Assembly (NCBI RefSeq): GCF_030347395.1
Contig: NZ_CP128170.1
Coordinates: forward strand, 558,001-622,000
DNA from: Microbacterium sp. ET2
GTDB lineage: Bacteria > Actinomycetota > Actinomycetes > Actinomycetales > Microbacteriaceae
DNA: 64,000 nt
Direction of reading: 5' to 3'
Shown here piece by piece: positions 38,338 to 46,113 of this stretch. Below the pieces are notes generated by a model. The model was not told the origin of the DNA and ran no database searches. It saw nothing but the letters and a program-made list of their open reading frames with translations. Every line of letters starts with the position of its first letter. Positions within the stretch are counted from its first letter, which is position 1. A program made the position numbers and the translations under genes.

Positions 38338-38412
38338 ATTGGATCCAATATCAAGGCCACCGCGCCACAATCCGTGGTGATCCGGCCTCATCGGTGGCAT
38401 CCTGGATCCAAA
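38338..38412. promoter_or_regulatory. VanR-type GntR operator pair between E1 and VOC genes
   Basis: ATTGGATCCAAT (38338-38349) is a perfect 12-bp palindrome identical to the core operator of Caulobacter VanR, a GntR/FCD repressor. A second site, CCTGGATCCAAA (38401-38412), keeps the TGGATCCAA core. Their centres are 63 bp apart, six helical turns. The divergent genes and the GntR/FCD gene downstream of VOC make this the likely control point of the locus. Confidence 0.8.
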
Positions 38413-38427
38413 CGGAAGGGGAACGCG

Positions 38428-38958
38428 ATGGCGCGAGGGTTACCCGGGATGCGGGGGATGGACCACATCGGCATCACGGTGCCCGATCTCGACGAGGCCG
38501 AGCACTTCCTCGTGGAGGTCCTCGGTGCCGTTCCGGTCTACCGCCTCGGCCCCAAGCGCGCGGATGACGACTGGATGAGCGTCCAGCTCGGGGTGCACCC
38601 CCGCACGCAGATCCGCGAGATCCGCTTCTATCGACTCGGTCACGGGACCAACCTCGAGGTGTTCGCCTACGACGCCGCGGACGGGCAGGCCCCTCCCCCG
38701 CGCAACAGCGACATCGGCGGTCACCATCTCGCGATCTACGTCGACGACATGGATGCCGCGATCGCGCACCTGCGCGCGCACGACGTGGAGATCATGGGAG
38801 AGCCCGTCGCCAGTGCGGGAGCGAGTGCCGGACAGCGGTGGCTGTACTTCCGGGCGCCGTGGGGACTGCAGCTCGAGCTGGTGAGCTTCCCCGACGGCAA
38901 GGCGTACGAGACCAGCGCCGACACGCTCCTGTGGCACCCGGCGAGGCCGGCCGAATGA
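38428..38958 (+). CDS. VOC-family (glyoxalase/dioxygenase-fold) protein
   Basis: A 176-residue vicinal-oxygen-chelate protein with two beta-alpha-beta-beta-beta modules. Potential metal ligands are His in MDHIGITV, Glu in NLEVFAY, His in GGHHLAIYVDDMD and Glu in LQLELVSF, so a metal site is plausible. Members include glyoxalases, epimerases, extradiol dioxygenases and lactoylglutathione lyase-like proteins; which applies is unknown. The ATG at 38428 has GGAAGGGG upstream. Its stop overlaps the GntR start (ATGA). Confidence 0.88.
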   Translation: MARGLPGMRGMDHIGITVPDLDEAEHFLVEVLGAVPVYRLGPKRADDDWMSVQLGVHPRTQIREIRFYRLGHGTNLEVFAYDAADGQAPPPRNSDIGGHHLAIYVDDMDAAIAHLRAHDVEIMGEPVASAGASAGQRWLYFRAPWGLQLELVSFPDGKAYETSADTLLWHPARPAE

Positions 38959-39638
38959 GCGCGACGGACGTCCGCAGCCGCGACGGCGACGCCGGAGCCC
39001 GCATCGCCGAGCAGGTGCGCGAGGGGATCGTGCGGGGGACCTTCCCCCCGGGAACGCGCATCCGCCAGGAGGATCTCGCCGAGCAGTTCGGCGCCAGCCG
39101 CGTACCGGTGAGAGAAGCGATCCGCCAGCTCGAATACGAGGGGCTCATCACCGTCGTCCCCAACGCCGGAGCCTGGGTGGCACGCCTCACCCTCGCGGAG
39201 TGCGAGGAGATCTATCGCATGCGCGAGCGCCTCGAGCCGTTGCTGCTCGGCTACAGCGCACCACTGCTGACCGGAGAAGCGATCGCCGAGCTCGGCGCGC
39301 TCGCCACGCGGATCAGCGAGGTCGGCGCCGACACCGACGCGTTCCTCCAGCTCGACACCGAGTTCCACCTGCGCAGTTACCGCGCCGCCCGCACCGCTCA
39401 GCTCGGAGAGCTGGTGGGCAGGCTCTGGAACGCGACGGCGCCCTACCGGCGGGCCTACGTCTCCTCATGGGCCGAGGAGTCCCGCCGCATCGCCCACGAG
39501 GAGCACCATCTCATCGTGGCCGCCCTCCAGGACGGCGACACCGAGGAGGCCGAACGGGTGTTGGCCGGCCACATCCGACGCACGCGCCGTCAGCTGGCGC
39601 GGAGCCCCGAGATCTTCGCCCCCGATCCGCTCACCTGA
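38955..39638 (+). CDS. GntR-family regulator with FCD ligand domain
   Basis: A 227-residue regulator of the FadR/VanR branch. The winged-helix domain covers about residues 10-75 (LAEQFGASRVPVREAIRQLEYEGLI). The all-helical FCD domain has the metal/ligand residues Asp and His in DTEFHLRSY, His in EEHHLIV and His in AGHIRRTRR. Such regulators bind organic acids or aromatics. It is coupled to the VOC gene (ATGA) and is the best candidate to bind ATTGGATCCAAT at 38338-38349. Its 3' end overlaps the convergent reductase gene by 8 bases. Confidence 0.92.
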   Translation: MSATDVRSRDGDAGARIAEQVREGIVRGTFPPGTRIRQEDLAEQFGASRVPVREAIRQLEYEGLITVVPNAGAWVARLTLAECEEIYRMRERLEPLLLGYSAPLLTGEAIAELGALATRISEVGADTDAFLQLDTEFHLRSYRAARTAQLGELVGRLWNATAPYRRAYVSSWAEESRRIAHEEHHLIVAALQDGDTEEAERVLAGHIRRTRRQLARSPEIFAPDPLT

Positions 39639-40656
39639 GCGCGTCGAGGAGGAGGGGGAGGTGAGAGGCCCCCGGCTCGATCTCCCCACGCTCGATCCGG
39701 TGGGCGATCTCGGTGATCGCCGCGTTGACGGGGGTGGGTATCCCGAGCTCGGCGCCTCGGCGCACCACCTCGCCGTTGAGATCGTCGACTTCGCTGTGCC
39801 GCCCCTTCCGCCAGTCCTGCAGTACGGTCGTCGTCGCACCGGGCACGACGAAGCCGGCGAAGAGGCGATCGGTCATCACCTCGACCGCCCCTCTCGGATC
39901 GTCGAGGTCGGCCGGTTCGAGACCGAAGATCGGCAGGATTCGGTGGCCGAGGGCTCCACCCACGGCCAGGGCTTCGTCACCGGCCGCGACCATGACGTCG
40001 CGGAAGCCGGGCTGATGGAGCGCGTCGAGCATCGGCAGACCGAGGATCGCCGATGTCACGAGAAGGGTGCAGTTGCTGACGAGCTTCATCCACTTGGCAC
40101 TGAGGATGTCATCGAACCGCGCCACGGTGCCCGAGAGCGCGAGCAGATCAGCCACCGGCTCGATCGCCGCCGTCCCACCGGGAAGCGGGCCCACGGCGAA
40201 CCAGGAGCGCTCCCGCGGGGTGTGCCGATGCACCACGGCGGGCTCGGTCATCGTCGCGGAGCACTCGATCACCGCTCCGACCGCCCGTGAGGCGCCCACC
40301 GTCTCGGTGACGGCGTCCGCGGTCATCCCGTTCTGCACCGCCGCCATCACGCCGTCGGCCTCAAGATACGGCGCGATCAACCGGCTCGCCCAGCCGGCGT
40401 CGTACGCCTTCATCACCAGCAGCACGACATCGAAGCCCGATCGCAGCTCGGCGACCTCGCAGAGATGGATGATGCGGGGGCGCACGTCAAGCTCGTCATC
40501 AGGGGTGATGATGCGCAGGCCCTCCGACCGGATCGTCTCGACGTGCGCCGGCCACTGCTCGACGAGTGTCACATCGACGCCCGCACGGTGCAGGTCCGCT
40601 CCGATCGAGGCGCCGTTGGCGCCTGCACCGACGACGGCGACGCGGGGACCGACCAT
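39631..40656 (-). CDS. Ketopantoate reductase (ApbA/PanE)-family protein
   Basis: A 341-residue NADP-dependent oxidoreductase. The N-terminal Rossmann motif is VAVVGAGANGASIGADLHRAGVDV. It has VLLVMKAYD, QNGMTADAV, the catalytic-Lys region AKWMKLVSNCTLL and the C-terminal helical domain ending SEVDDLNGEVVRRGAELGIPTPVN. The family reduces 2-dehydropantoate, but homologues in catabolic clusters often act on other 2-oxo or 3-oxo acids; the location here favours a catabolic role. It overlaps the GntR gene tail-to-tail by 8 bases. Confidence 0.88.
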   Translation of the reverse strand: MVGPRVAVVGAGANGASIGADLHRAGVDVTLVEQWPAHVETIRSEGLRIITPDDELDVRPRIIHLCEVAELRSGFDVVLLVMKAYDAGWASRLIAPYLEADGVMAAVQNGMTADAVTETVGASRAVGAVIECSATMTEPAVVHRHTPRERSWFAVGPLPGGTAAIEPVADLLALSGTVARFDDILSAKWMKLVSNCTLLVTSAILGLPMLDALHQPGFRDVMVAAGDEALAVGGALGHRILPIFGLEPADLDDPRGAVEVMTDRLFAGFVVPGATTTVLQDWRKGRHSEVDDLNGEVVRRGAELGIPTPVNAAITEIAHRIERGEIEPGASHLPLLLDALR

Positions 40657-40826
40657 GGTTCCTCCCGAATTCGGCGACAGGCGACGATGCCCGTCGAGCC
40701 AGCGTGTGTATCAAGCGAGAGTGTACAGTTCGGCTTGCCGCGCGGCACGCGCTCGGTCTAGCGTAGGAACGACGTCCGCTGATGCTGGACACTGCTCCGG
40801 CTTTCGACGAAGAGAGCGAGAACACC

Positions 40827-41138
40827 ATGATCCTGCACCTGGTCACCTTCCGATGGGTCGACGGTGTCACCGACGAGCGCGTCTCCGCGCTGACGGAGGC
40901 TCTCAGCCGGATGGCCGAGGGCATCGACGTGCTCCGGTCCTACGTCGCGGGCGCGAACCTCCACCTGCGACCCGGCGGCGCCGACTACGCCGTCGCGGCA
41001 GTGGTCGACGATGCGGCCGCGCTCGACGCCTACCTCGACCACCCGCTGCACGCAGCGGTGTACCGCGACCACCTCGGTCCGATGATCGCCGACCGCTCGG
41101 CCGTGCAGCCCCCCCTGTCATCGGGCACTCTGACGTGA
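40827..41138 (+). CDS. Dabb (stress-responsive dimeric alpha/beta barrel) protein
   Basis: A 103-residue ferredoxin-like barrel protein that starts MILHLVTFRWVDGVTDERV and contains YAVAAVVDDAAALDAYLDHPLHAAVYRD, the Dabb signature. Family members are small dimeric enzymes or binding proteins, sometimes decarboxylases or cyclases in polyketide and catabolic pathways; the activity here is unknown. It overlaps the following alcohol dehydrogenase (GTGA), so both are made together. The ATG at 40827 fits the family start better than the codon 45 bases upstream. Confidence 0.85.
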   Translation: MILHLVTFRWVDGVTDERVSALTEALSRMAEGIDVLRSYVAGANLHLRPGGADYAVAAVVDDAAALDAYLDHPLHAAVYRDHLGPMIADRSAVQPPLSSGTLT

Positions 41139-42262
41139 CGACGATGCGCGCCGCCGTGCTGCGCGCAGTCGGCGATCTTCGCGTGGAGGACCGGCCCGTC
41201 CCCGTACCTGCACCGGACGAGGTGCTCATCCGAATCGCGGTGTGCGGGGTGTGCGGGTCGGATGCCACGGAGTTCGGGCGGGGGAAGGTGCTCGCCGAAC
41301 CGCCGGTCGTCCTCGGCCACGAGTTCGTCGGCACGATCGAGGCGGTCGGCTCGGAGGTCACCGACCTCTCCCCCGGCGCCGTGGTCGTCTGCGGCGCGGG
41401 GATCTCGTGCGGTGGCTGCGCACCCTGTCGTGCCGGACGGACGAACCTCTGCCGCACCTACCGCACGCTCGGATTCCACCGCGACGGAGGCTTGGCCGGC
41501 TTCGTCGTCGCACCGGCGGCGATCGTCTACGACGTCAGCGCCACAGGGCTCACGGCCGACACGCTCGGGCTCGCTCAGCCCATGGCGATCGCGGTGCACG
41601 CCGTGCGCCGCAGCGGCCTGAAGACCGGGCAGGACGCCGTGGTCGTCGGCGCCGGGGGCATCGGCGCGTTCATCGCCTTCGCCGCCGCCAGCACCGGGGC
41701 GCGCGTGCTCGTACTCGATCGGAACGACGACCGGCTCGACCTCGCCCTCCGGCTGGGAGCCGTCGCCGCTCGGAATGCCCGGACGACCGGACTCACCACG
41801 GCGATCGAGGACGCCGGGCTCGAACCCGAAGTGTTCTTCGAGGTGTCGGGGAGCTCCGAAGGACTCGCCCAGGTGCTCGGCGCCGCGCGCCCCGGGGCAA
41901 CGCTCGTCCCGGTGGGCATCCAGCGCGGCGAGCCCGCTCTGCCCCTCGGGTCGTTCACCCTGCGCGAATTCACGATCGTCGGGACCGTCGCCCATGTCTT
42001 CCGCGACGACATCCCCGAGGCGGTCAGACTGCTCGGCACCCGCCCCGACTGGTCGGATGTCGCGGGGACCGTCGTTCCGCTGGAGGATGTCGAGGAGGCG
42101 GCGCTCCGCCCGTTGCTCACCGGCGGACCACGCCAGATCAAGACGCTCGTCGACCCGTGGATCGGTTCCGCGCGCAGCGCCCGTCACCGCGACGCGGGGT
42201 CTGCCAGCCCTTCCATCGCCCGCAGCACGTCCACTGCCGAGGCGGGCGCGCCGGCGGAGTGA
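41135..42262 (+). CDS. Zinc-dependent medium-chain alcohol dehydrogenase
   Basis: A 375-residue MDR enzyme. The catalytic zinc site has Cys in VCGVCGSD and GHE in VVLGHEFVG; the structural zinc loop has four cysteines in CGGCAPCRAGRTNLC; the cofactor motif is VVVGAGGIGAFIAFA. It resembles butanediol/sorbitol-type dehydrogenases. With a 2-oxoacid/acetoin-type E1-E2 nearby, a diol-to-acetoin step is one possibility, but only inference. The last 26 codons or so (RSARHRDAGSASPS onward) look non-conserved and overlap the convergent XRE-cupin gene by 79 bases. Confidence 0.9.
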   Translation: MTTMRAAVLRAVGDLRVEDRPVPVPAPDEVLIRIAVCGVCGSDATEFGRGKVLAEPPVVLGHEFVGTIEAVGSEVTDLSPGAVVVCGAGISCGGCAPCRAGRTNLCRTYRTLGFHRDGGLAGFVVAPAAIVYDVSATGLTADTLGLAQPMAIAVHAVRRSGLKTGQDAVVVGAGGIGAFIAFAAASTGARVLVLDRNDDRLDLALRLGAVAARNARTTGLTTAIEDAGLEPEVFFEVSGSSEGLAQVLGAARPGATLVPVGIQRGEPALPLGSFTLREFTIVGTVAHVFRDDIPEAVRLLGTRPDWSDVAGTVVPLEDVEEAALRPLLTGGPRQIKTLVDPWIGSARSARHRDAGSASPSIARSTSTAEAGAPAE

Positions 42263-42894
42263 CCGACCTCATCGGCGTGATGGCCACCGGGGGCGACGGG
42301 CATCTCCTGGTGGTGCTGGCGCCTCCCGACGACGAACCAGACCCCGCGCGCGGGCTCGTCGCCGCGGTTGGAGAACAGGTGGGGTCTCGTGGAGTCGAAG
42401 TGCAGCGAGTCCCCTGCACGCAGGACGTGGGTGTCGAATTCGAGCTGCAACGTCAGCGCCCCTTCCAGAAGGTAGGCGTATTCGACTCCCGCGTGCCGCA
42501 TGAGCTTGCCCTCGATCGAGCTGCTCGCGCCCGGCTGATAGGTGACCAGCAGCGCATCGGCGGGGCCTCCCGGCCGTCCTGCGAGGCGCTCCCAGCGCAC
42601 GCCGTTCTCCATCTCGATGGCCGGGTTCTCCGCGCCGCGCTGGATCGCCGACGCCGCCGCCTCGGCGGGGGCATCGGCCGGGGCGGTGGCCGCCGCGCCG
42701 CCGACCAGCTCGTCGAGGGACACCCCCAGGTGGCTGGCAATGGCGTACAGGGTCGAGACGGACGGCTGTGTCTTGCCGATCTCGACCTGCGACACCAGGC
42801 TCGCCGACACCCCCAGTGACTGGGCGACCGAGCGGAGGCTGAGCCCGCGACTCACGCGCGCGGCGCGGATGCGGGCTCCGAGATTGTCAGCCAT
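42184..42894 (-). CDS. XRE-family regulator with C-terminal cupin domain
   Basis: A 236-residue regulator with a helix-turn-helix (about 5-62: RIRAARVSRGLSLRSVAQSLGVSASLVSQVEIG) and a cupin sensor domain (about 105-190: YAYLLEGALTLQLEFDTHVLRAGDSLHFDSTRPHLFSN). This family (PuuR/SutR type) controls amine and amino-acid catabolism genes. It lies head-on to the ADH gene and upstream of the SDR gene in the same direction. It may bind the palindrome at 43704-43723. The C-terminal 45 residues overlap the ADH 3' end. Confidence 0.9.
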   Translation of the reverse strand: MADNLGARIRAARVSRGLSLRSVAQSLGVSASLVSQVEIGKTQPSVSTLYAIASHLGVSLDELVGGAAATAPADAPAEAAASAIQRGAENPAIEMENGVRWERLAGRPGGPADALLVTYQPGASSSIEGKLMRHAGVEYAYLLEGALTLQLEFDTHVLRAGDSLHFDSTRPHLFSNRGDEPARGVWFVVGRRQHHQEMPVAPGGHHADEVGHSAGAPASAVDVLRAMEGLADPASR

Positions 42895-42911
42895 CCCCTG
42901 ATTCTCGCCGG

Positions 42912-43619
42912 TCAGAGCAGCGCCGTGCCACGATCGACCGGCAGATTGACCGCCGAGACGCCTCGATTGCGCAGCAGGAACTGCGTCGCATCCACCACAT
43001 CTGCCATGGTGGCCAGCTTCCCGCCCGGCGTGTGTCGCTCGTACTGCTCGAGGACCCCGGCGGGTTTGGAGGCCCAGAACGGGCTGTCGCCGATGATCCC
43101 GGGGTGCAGGGCGTTGACGCGAATGGGCGCGAGTTCGAGGGCCAGGGTGTTGATGAGACCGGTCACGCCGCCGTTGATCGTCGACACGGTGGTCGAGCCA
43201 GGGTAGGGCAGGTCCTTCGCGCGGCCGCCGAACAGGACGATGCCGGTGTCGGCAGACACGGGCATGCGATCCAGCAGCGCGCGGATGGTCGCGGCGTAGC
43301 CGATGAGCTTCAGTGTCGTCAGCCGAATGGCGCGGTCGATGTCGTAGTCGCGGATGGTGTTCGCATCGCGCTCGATCGCCGCGAGCACGAGTCCATCGAC
43401 GGCCTCGACGGAGGAGAGACGGTCGGCGACCGTGTGGGGTTCGGAGATGTCGAGGGCCACACCGCGGGCCCCGGATCCGAGTTCGGCGGCGATCGTCTCC
43501 GTGCGTGCGCGGTCACGACCGGTGATGACCACCCGGTCGCCGCGTCGCACGCAGTCCGCGGCGATCTCCCGCCCGATGCCCGACGTTCCTCCGACCACGA
43601 CGATGGTGCGTTGGCTCAC
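42912..43619 (-). CDS. SDR-family protein lacking the YxxxK active site
   Basis: A 235-residue short-chain dehydrogenase fold. The cofactor motif VVVGGTSGIGREIAA (TGxxxGIG type) is intact. At the catalytic position, where active SDRs have YxxxK, the sequence aligns as VSTIN in TTVSTINGGVTGLINTLALELAPIRVNALHPG. Such divergent SDRs are known as a subgroup, and their chemistry is unclear. GTG at 43619 follows AAGGAGGAGAT; the longer frame has no family match. The divergent gene is the M24 protein, with a palindrome between. Confidence 0.85.
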   Translation of the reverse strand: MSQRTIVVVGGTSGIGREIAADCVRRGDRVVITGRDRARTETIAAELGSGARGVALDISEPHTVADRLSSVEAVDGLVLAAIERDANTIRDYDIDRAIRLTTLKLIGYAATIRALLDRMPVSADTGIVLFGGRAKDLPYPGSTTVSTINGGVTGLINTLALELAPIRVNALHPGIIGDSPFWASKPAGVLEQYERHTPGGKLATMADVVDATQFLLRNRGVSAVNLPVDRGTALL

Positions 43620-43703
43620 ATCTCCTCCTTGCGATGTCGCCGACTCCCCGCTCGCCTCCCCGGCGAGTCGGGCTCGCGGATGGCGAAGGGAGTCAGAAGT
43701 AAC

Positions 43704-43723
43704 ACTGGACATCGGTGTCCAGT
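43704..43723. promoter_or_regulatory. 20-bp palindromic operator between SDR and M24 genes
   Basis: ACTGGACATCGGTGTCCAGT: perfect 8-bp arms around TCGG. It is followed by a second small inverted repeat, AGTAA-CGCT-TTACT (43721-43734), and GAAGTAA occurs on both sides. It lies 76 bases upstream of the M24 ATG and 85 bases from the SDR GTG. The regulator is not proven; the XRE-cupin protein encoded beyond the SDR gene is the nearest candidate. Confidence 0.7.
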
Positions 43724-43798
43724 AACGCTTTACTGAGGAAGTAAACTCGACGCGAGAGGTGAAGTCAAGACACCCTCGCCGGCGAAGGAGAACACTCG

Positions 43799-45181
43799 AT
43801 GAAGAGCACCGGTACGACGGGTCCTGCGGCGGTCGATTGGGAAGAGCGCGTCGACATGGAGCGGCTGCGTGATGCGCGGCTGGCCCGGCTCCACGTGGAA
43901 CTCGATCGTTCTCACCTCGGGGCGGTGCTGGCCTTCGATTTCTCCAACATCCGGTACATGAGCGGTACCCATATCGGCACGTGGGCGATGGACAAGCTCA
44001 TCCGCTTCGCGCTGCTCACCCGGAAGACCGACCCGATCGTGTGGGACTTCGGGTCGGCTGCCAAGCACCACGCGCTGTACAACCCATGGCTGGACGTCAC
44101 CACCGCCGAGGCGGACGCCGACCCGCACGCACCGCACGAGGGCGCGAAACGGCCCCGGGCGGAGAGCGGCGCGCGGGCGGGGATCTCGACGCTGCGCGGA
44201 GCGTTCCCTCCCGACGCGGACCTTGCCGGTGATGTGGCCCGCAAGATCAAGCGGGAGCTGGAGAAGTTCGGGCTCGCGAACGAACCTCTCGGGGTGGACG
44301 TGGTCGAGATGCCGGTGCTGATCGCGTTGCAGCGGGAGGGCATCGAGGTCGTCGACGGCCAGCAGGTGTTCATGGAGGCCCGCCGCATCAAGACGCACGA
44401 TGAGATCCGCCTGCTCACCCAGGCCGCGTCGATGGTGGACGCCGCCTATGAGGAGCTCTACCGGTTCCTACGCCCCGGCGTCCGCGAGAACGAAGCGGTG
44501 GGGCTTGTCGCGAAGACCCTGTACGACCTGGGGTCGGAGTACGTCGAGGGGGTCAACGCGATCTCCGGAGAGCGCTGCTCCCCCCACCCGCACGTCTTCT
44601 CCGACCGGCTGATCCGACCCGGCGACCCCGCCTTCTTCGACATCCTGCACAGCTACAACGGCTACCGCACCTGCTACTACCGCACCTTCGCCGTAGGCTC
44701 CGCCAGCCCGGCGCAGAAGGACGCCTATACCCGCGCCCGCGAGTACATGGACCGGGCCATCGCCCTGGTCCGCCCCGGCGCGACCACGGCCGACATCGTC
44801 GCGGTATGGCCCAAGGCCGAGGAGTTCGGGTTCCCCGACGAGATGGCCGCGTTCGCCCTGCAGTACGGCCACGGCGTGGGCCTGTCGATCTGGGAGAAGC
44901 CGATCTTCTCCCGCCTGACCTCCTTCGACCACCCCGAGACCCTCGAAGAGGGCATGGTGTTCGCCCTCGAGACCTACTGGCCCGCCGCCGACGGCTGGGG
45001 TGCCGCCCGCATCGAGGAGGAAGTCGTCGTCACCGCCGACGGCTGCGAGGTCATCACCAAATTCCCCGCCGAGGAGCTCATCGTCGCCGGGCGCCGCTAC
45101 TACACCATCGACGGACCCCTCAACCTCAACCGCGACGCGCAGTCCCACCTGAACACCGTCTGGGGGCGCGGCGAAGCGTGA
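43799..45181 (+). CDS. M24 (creatinase/prolidase-fold) hydrolase with an unusual metal site
   Basis: A 460-residue pita-bread-fold protein related to Xaa-Pro peptidases, ectoine hydrolase DoeA and DMSP lyase DddP. The N-terminal creatinase domain contains AFDFSNIRYMSG. In the catalytic domain, metal-site residues align as Asp281 (FFDILHSYNGYR), Cys292 (GYRTCYYRTF, where Asp is usual), His358 (YGHGVGLS), Glu391 (FALETYWP) and Glu406 (RIEEEVVVT). One Asp ligand is therefore replaced by Cys. GAAGGAG precedes the ATG. It overlaps the next gene (GTGA) and forms a three-gene run with the dehydrogenase and amidohydrolase. The substrate is unknown; hydrolysis or lyase action on a small N-substituted or sulfonium compound is possible. 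Confidence 0.88.
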   Translation: MKSTGTTGPAAVDWEERVDMERLRDARLARLHVELDRSHLGAVLAFDFSNIRYMSGTHIGTWAMDKLIRFALLTRKTDPIVWDFGSAAKHHALYNPWLDVTTAEADADPHAPHEGAKRPRAESGARAGISTLRGAFPPDADLAGDVARKIKRELEKFGLANEPLGVDVVEMPVLIALQREGIEVVDGQQVFMEARRIKTHDEIRLLTQAASMVDAAYEELYRFLRPGVRENEAVGLVAKTLYDLGSEYVEGVNAISGERCSPHPHVFSDRLIRPGDPAFFDILHSYNGYRTCYYRTFAVGSASPAQKDAYTRAREYMDRAIALVRPGATTADIVAVWPKAEEFGFPDEMAAFALQYGHGVGLSIWEKPIFSRLTSFDHPETLEEGMVFALETYWPAADGWGAARIEEEVVVTADGCEVITKFPAEELIVAGRRYYTIDGPLNLNRDAQSHLNTVWGRGEA

Positions 45182-46047
45182 GTACCATCGCGTTCCTCGG
45201 TCTCGGCTCGATGGGATCGGCCATGGCCGGCCGCCTCATCGACGCCGGCCACGACGTCGTGCTGTGGAACCGCTCGCCGGACGCAGCCGCCCCGCTGATC
45301 GAACGCGGTGGCACGATGGCGCCGTCGGCGGCGGACGCCCTCGGCGCGGACGTCTCCTTCTCGATGCTCGCCGACGACGCGGCGATGACGGCCGTCCTCA
45401 CCGATGATGCCGTCGACCGCGCGCGCGACGGCATCCACGTCGCCATGGGCTCGATCAGCCCCGCTCTGGCCGAGGAGCTCGACACCCGGTTCGGGGCGGT
45501 CGGCGCGCGCTACGTCGGCGCCCCGGTCCTCGGTCGCCCGGCCGTGGCCGCGGAGGGGAAGCTCAACATCCTCGCCGCGGGCCCCGCGGACGCGGTGGAC
45601 ACCGTCGCTCCCCTGCTGGACGTCCTGGGTGTGCGCACGTGGCGCCTCGGGACCCGTCCCGCCGTGGCCAACGCGGTCAAGGCGGCGGTGAACTACAACA
45701 TCATCCACGCCATGCAGGCGATCGGCGAGACGGTGGCGATGACCGAACGCCTCGGCGTCGACCCCGGGCAGTTCACCCGGCTCCTCGCCGAGACGCTGTT
45801 CGGAGGGGTCGTGTACACCGGCTACGGCCGGATCATCGCCGAGCAGGCATACGATCCGCCGGGGTTCCACATCGCCCTCGGGCGGAAGGACCTCGATCTC
45901 GCGCAGCAGGTCGCGACATCCGTGGACGCCGACCCCGCCACCCTTCCCGCCCTCATCTCCGTGTTCGATCGCGCCCTCGCCGATCCCGAGCTGAAGGACC
46001 TGGACTGGTCCGCCATCGCGGAGGTGAGCAGACGCCGGCCGAGCTGA
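45178..46047 (+). CDS. NAD(P)-dependent 3-hydroxyisobutyrate dehydrogenase-family protein
   Basis: A 289-residue beta-hydroxyacid dehydrogenase. The N-terminal Rossmann motif is IAFLGLGSMGSAMAGRLIDAGHDV. The substrate loop APVLGRPAVAAEGKLN and catalytic Lys in NAVKAAVNYNI are present, and the helical C-terminal domain is complete. Related imine reductases share this fold, so either hydroxyacid oxidation or imine reduction is possible. GTG at 45178 overlaps the M24 stop by 4 bases, indicating translational coupling. Confidence 0.9.
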   Translation: MSTIAFLGLGSMGSAMAGRLIDAGHDVVLWNRSPDAAAPLIERGGTMAPSAADALGADVSFSMLADDAAMTAVLTDDAVDRARDGIHVAMGSISPALAEELDTRFGAVGARYVGAPVLGRPAVAAEGKLNILAAGPADAVDTVAPLLDVLGVRTWRLGTRPAVANAVKAAVNYNIIHAMQAIGETVAMTERLGVDPGQFTRLLAETLFGGVVYTGYGRIIAEQAYDPPGFHIALGRKDLDLAQQVATSVDADPATLPALISVFDRALADPELKDLDWSAIAEVSRRRPS

Positions 46048-46113
46048 GACCCACACCCGAACCCGCTTCGCCCCACATCGCAACGAACCGCCCGTCAAGG
46101 AGGATGAGCGTTT

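Noticed and set aside
40067..41134. N-terminal extension of the alcohol dehydrogenase frame to 40067
   Set aside because: The in-frame extension overlaps the reductase and Dabb genes and has no homology. The real start is GTG 41135, coupled to the Dabb stop.
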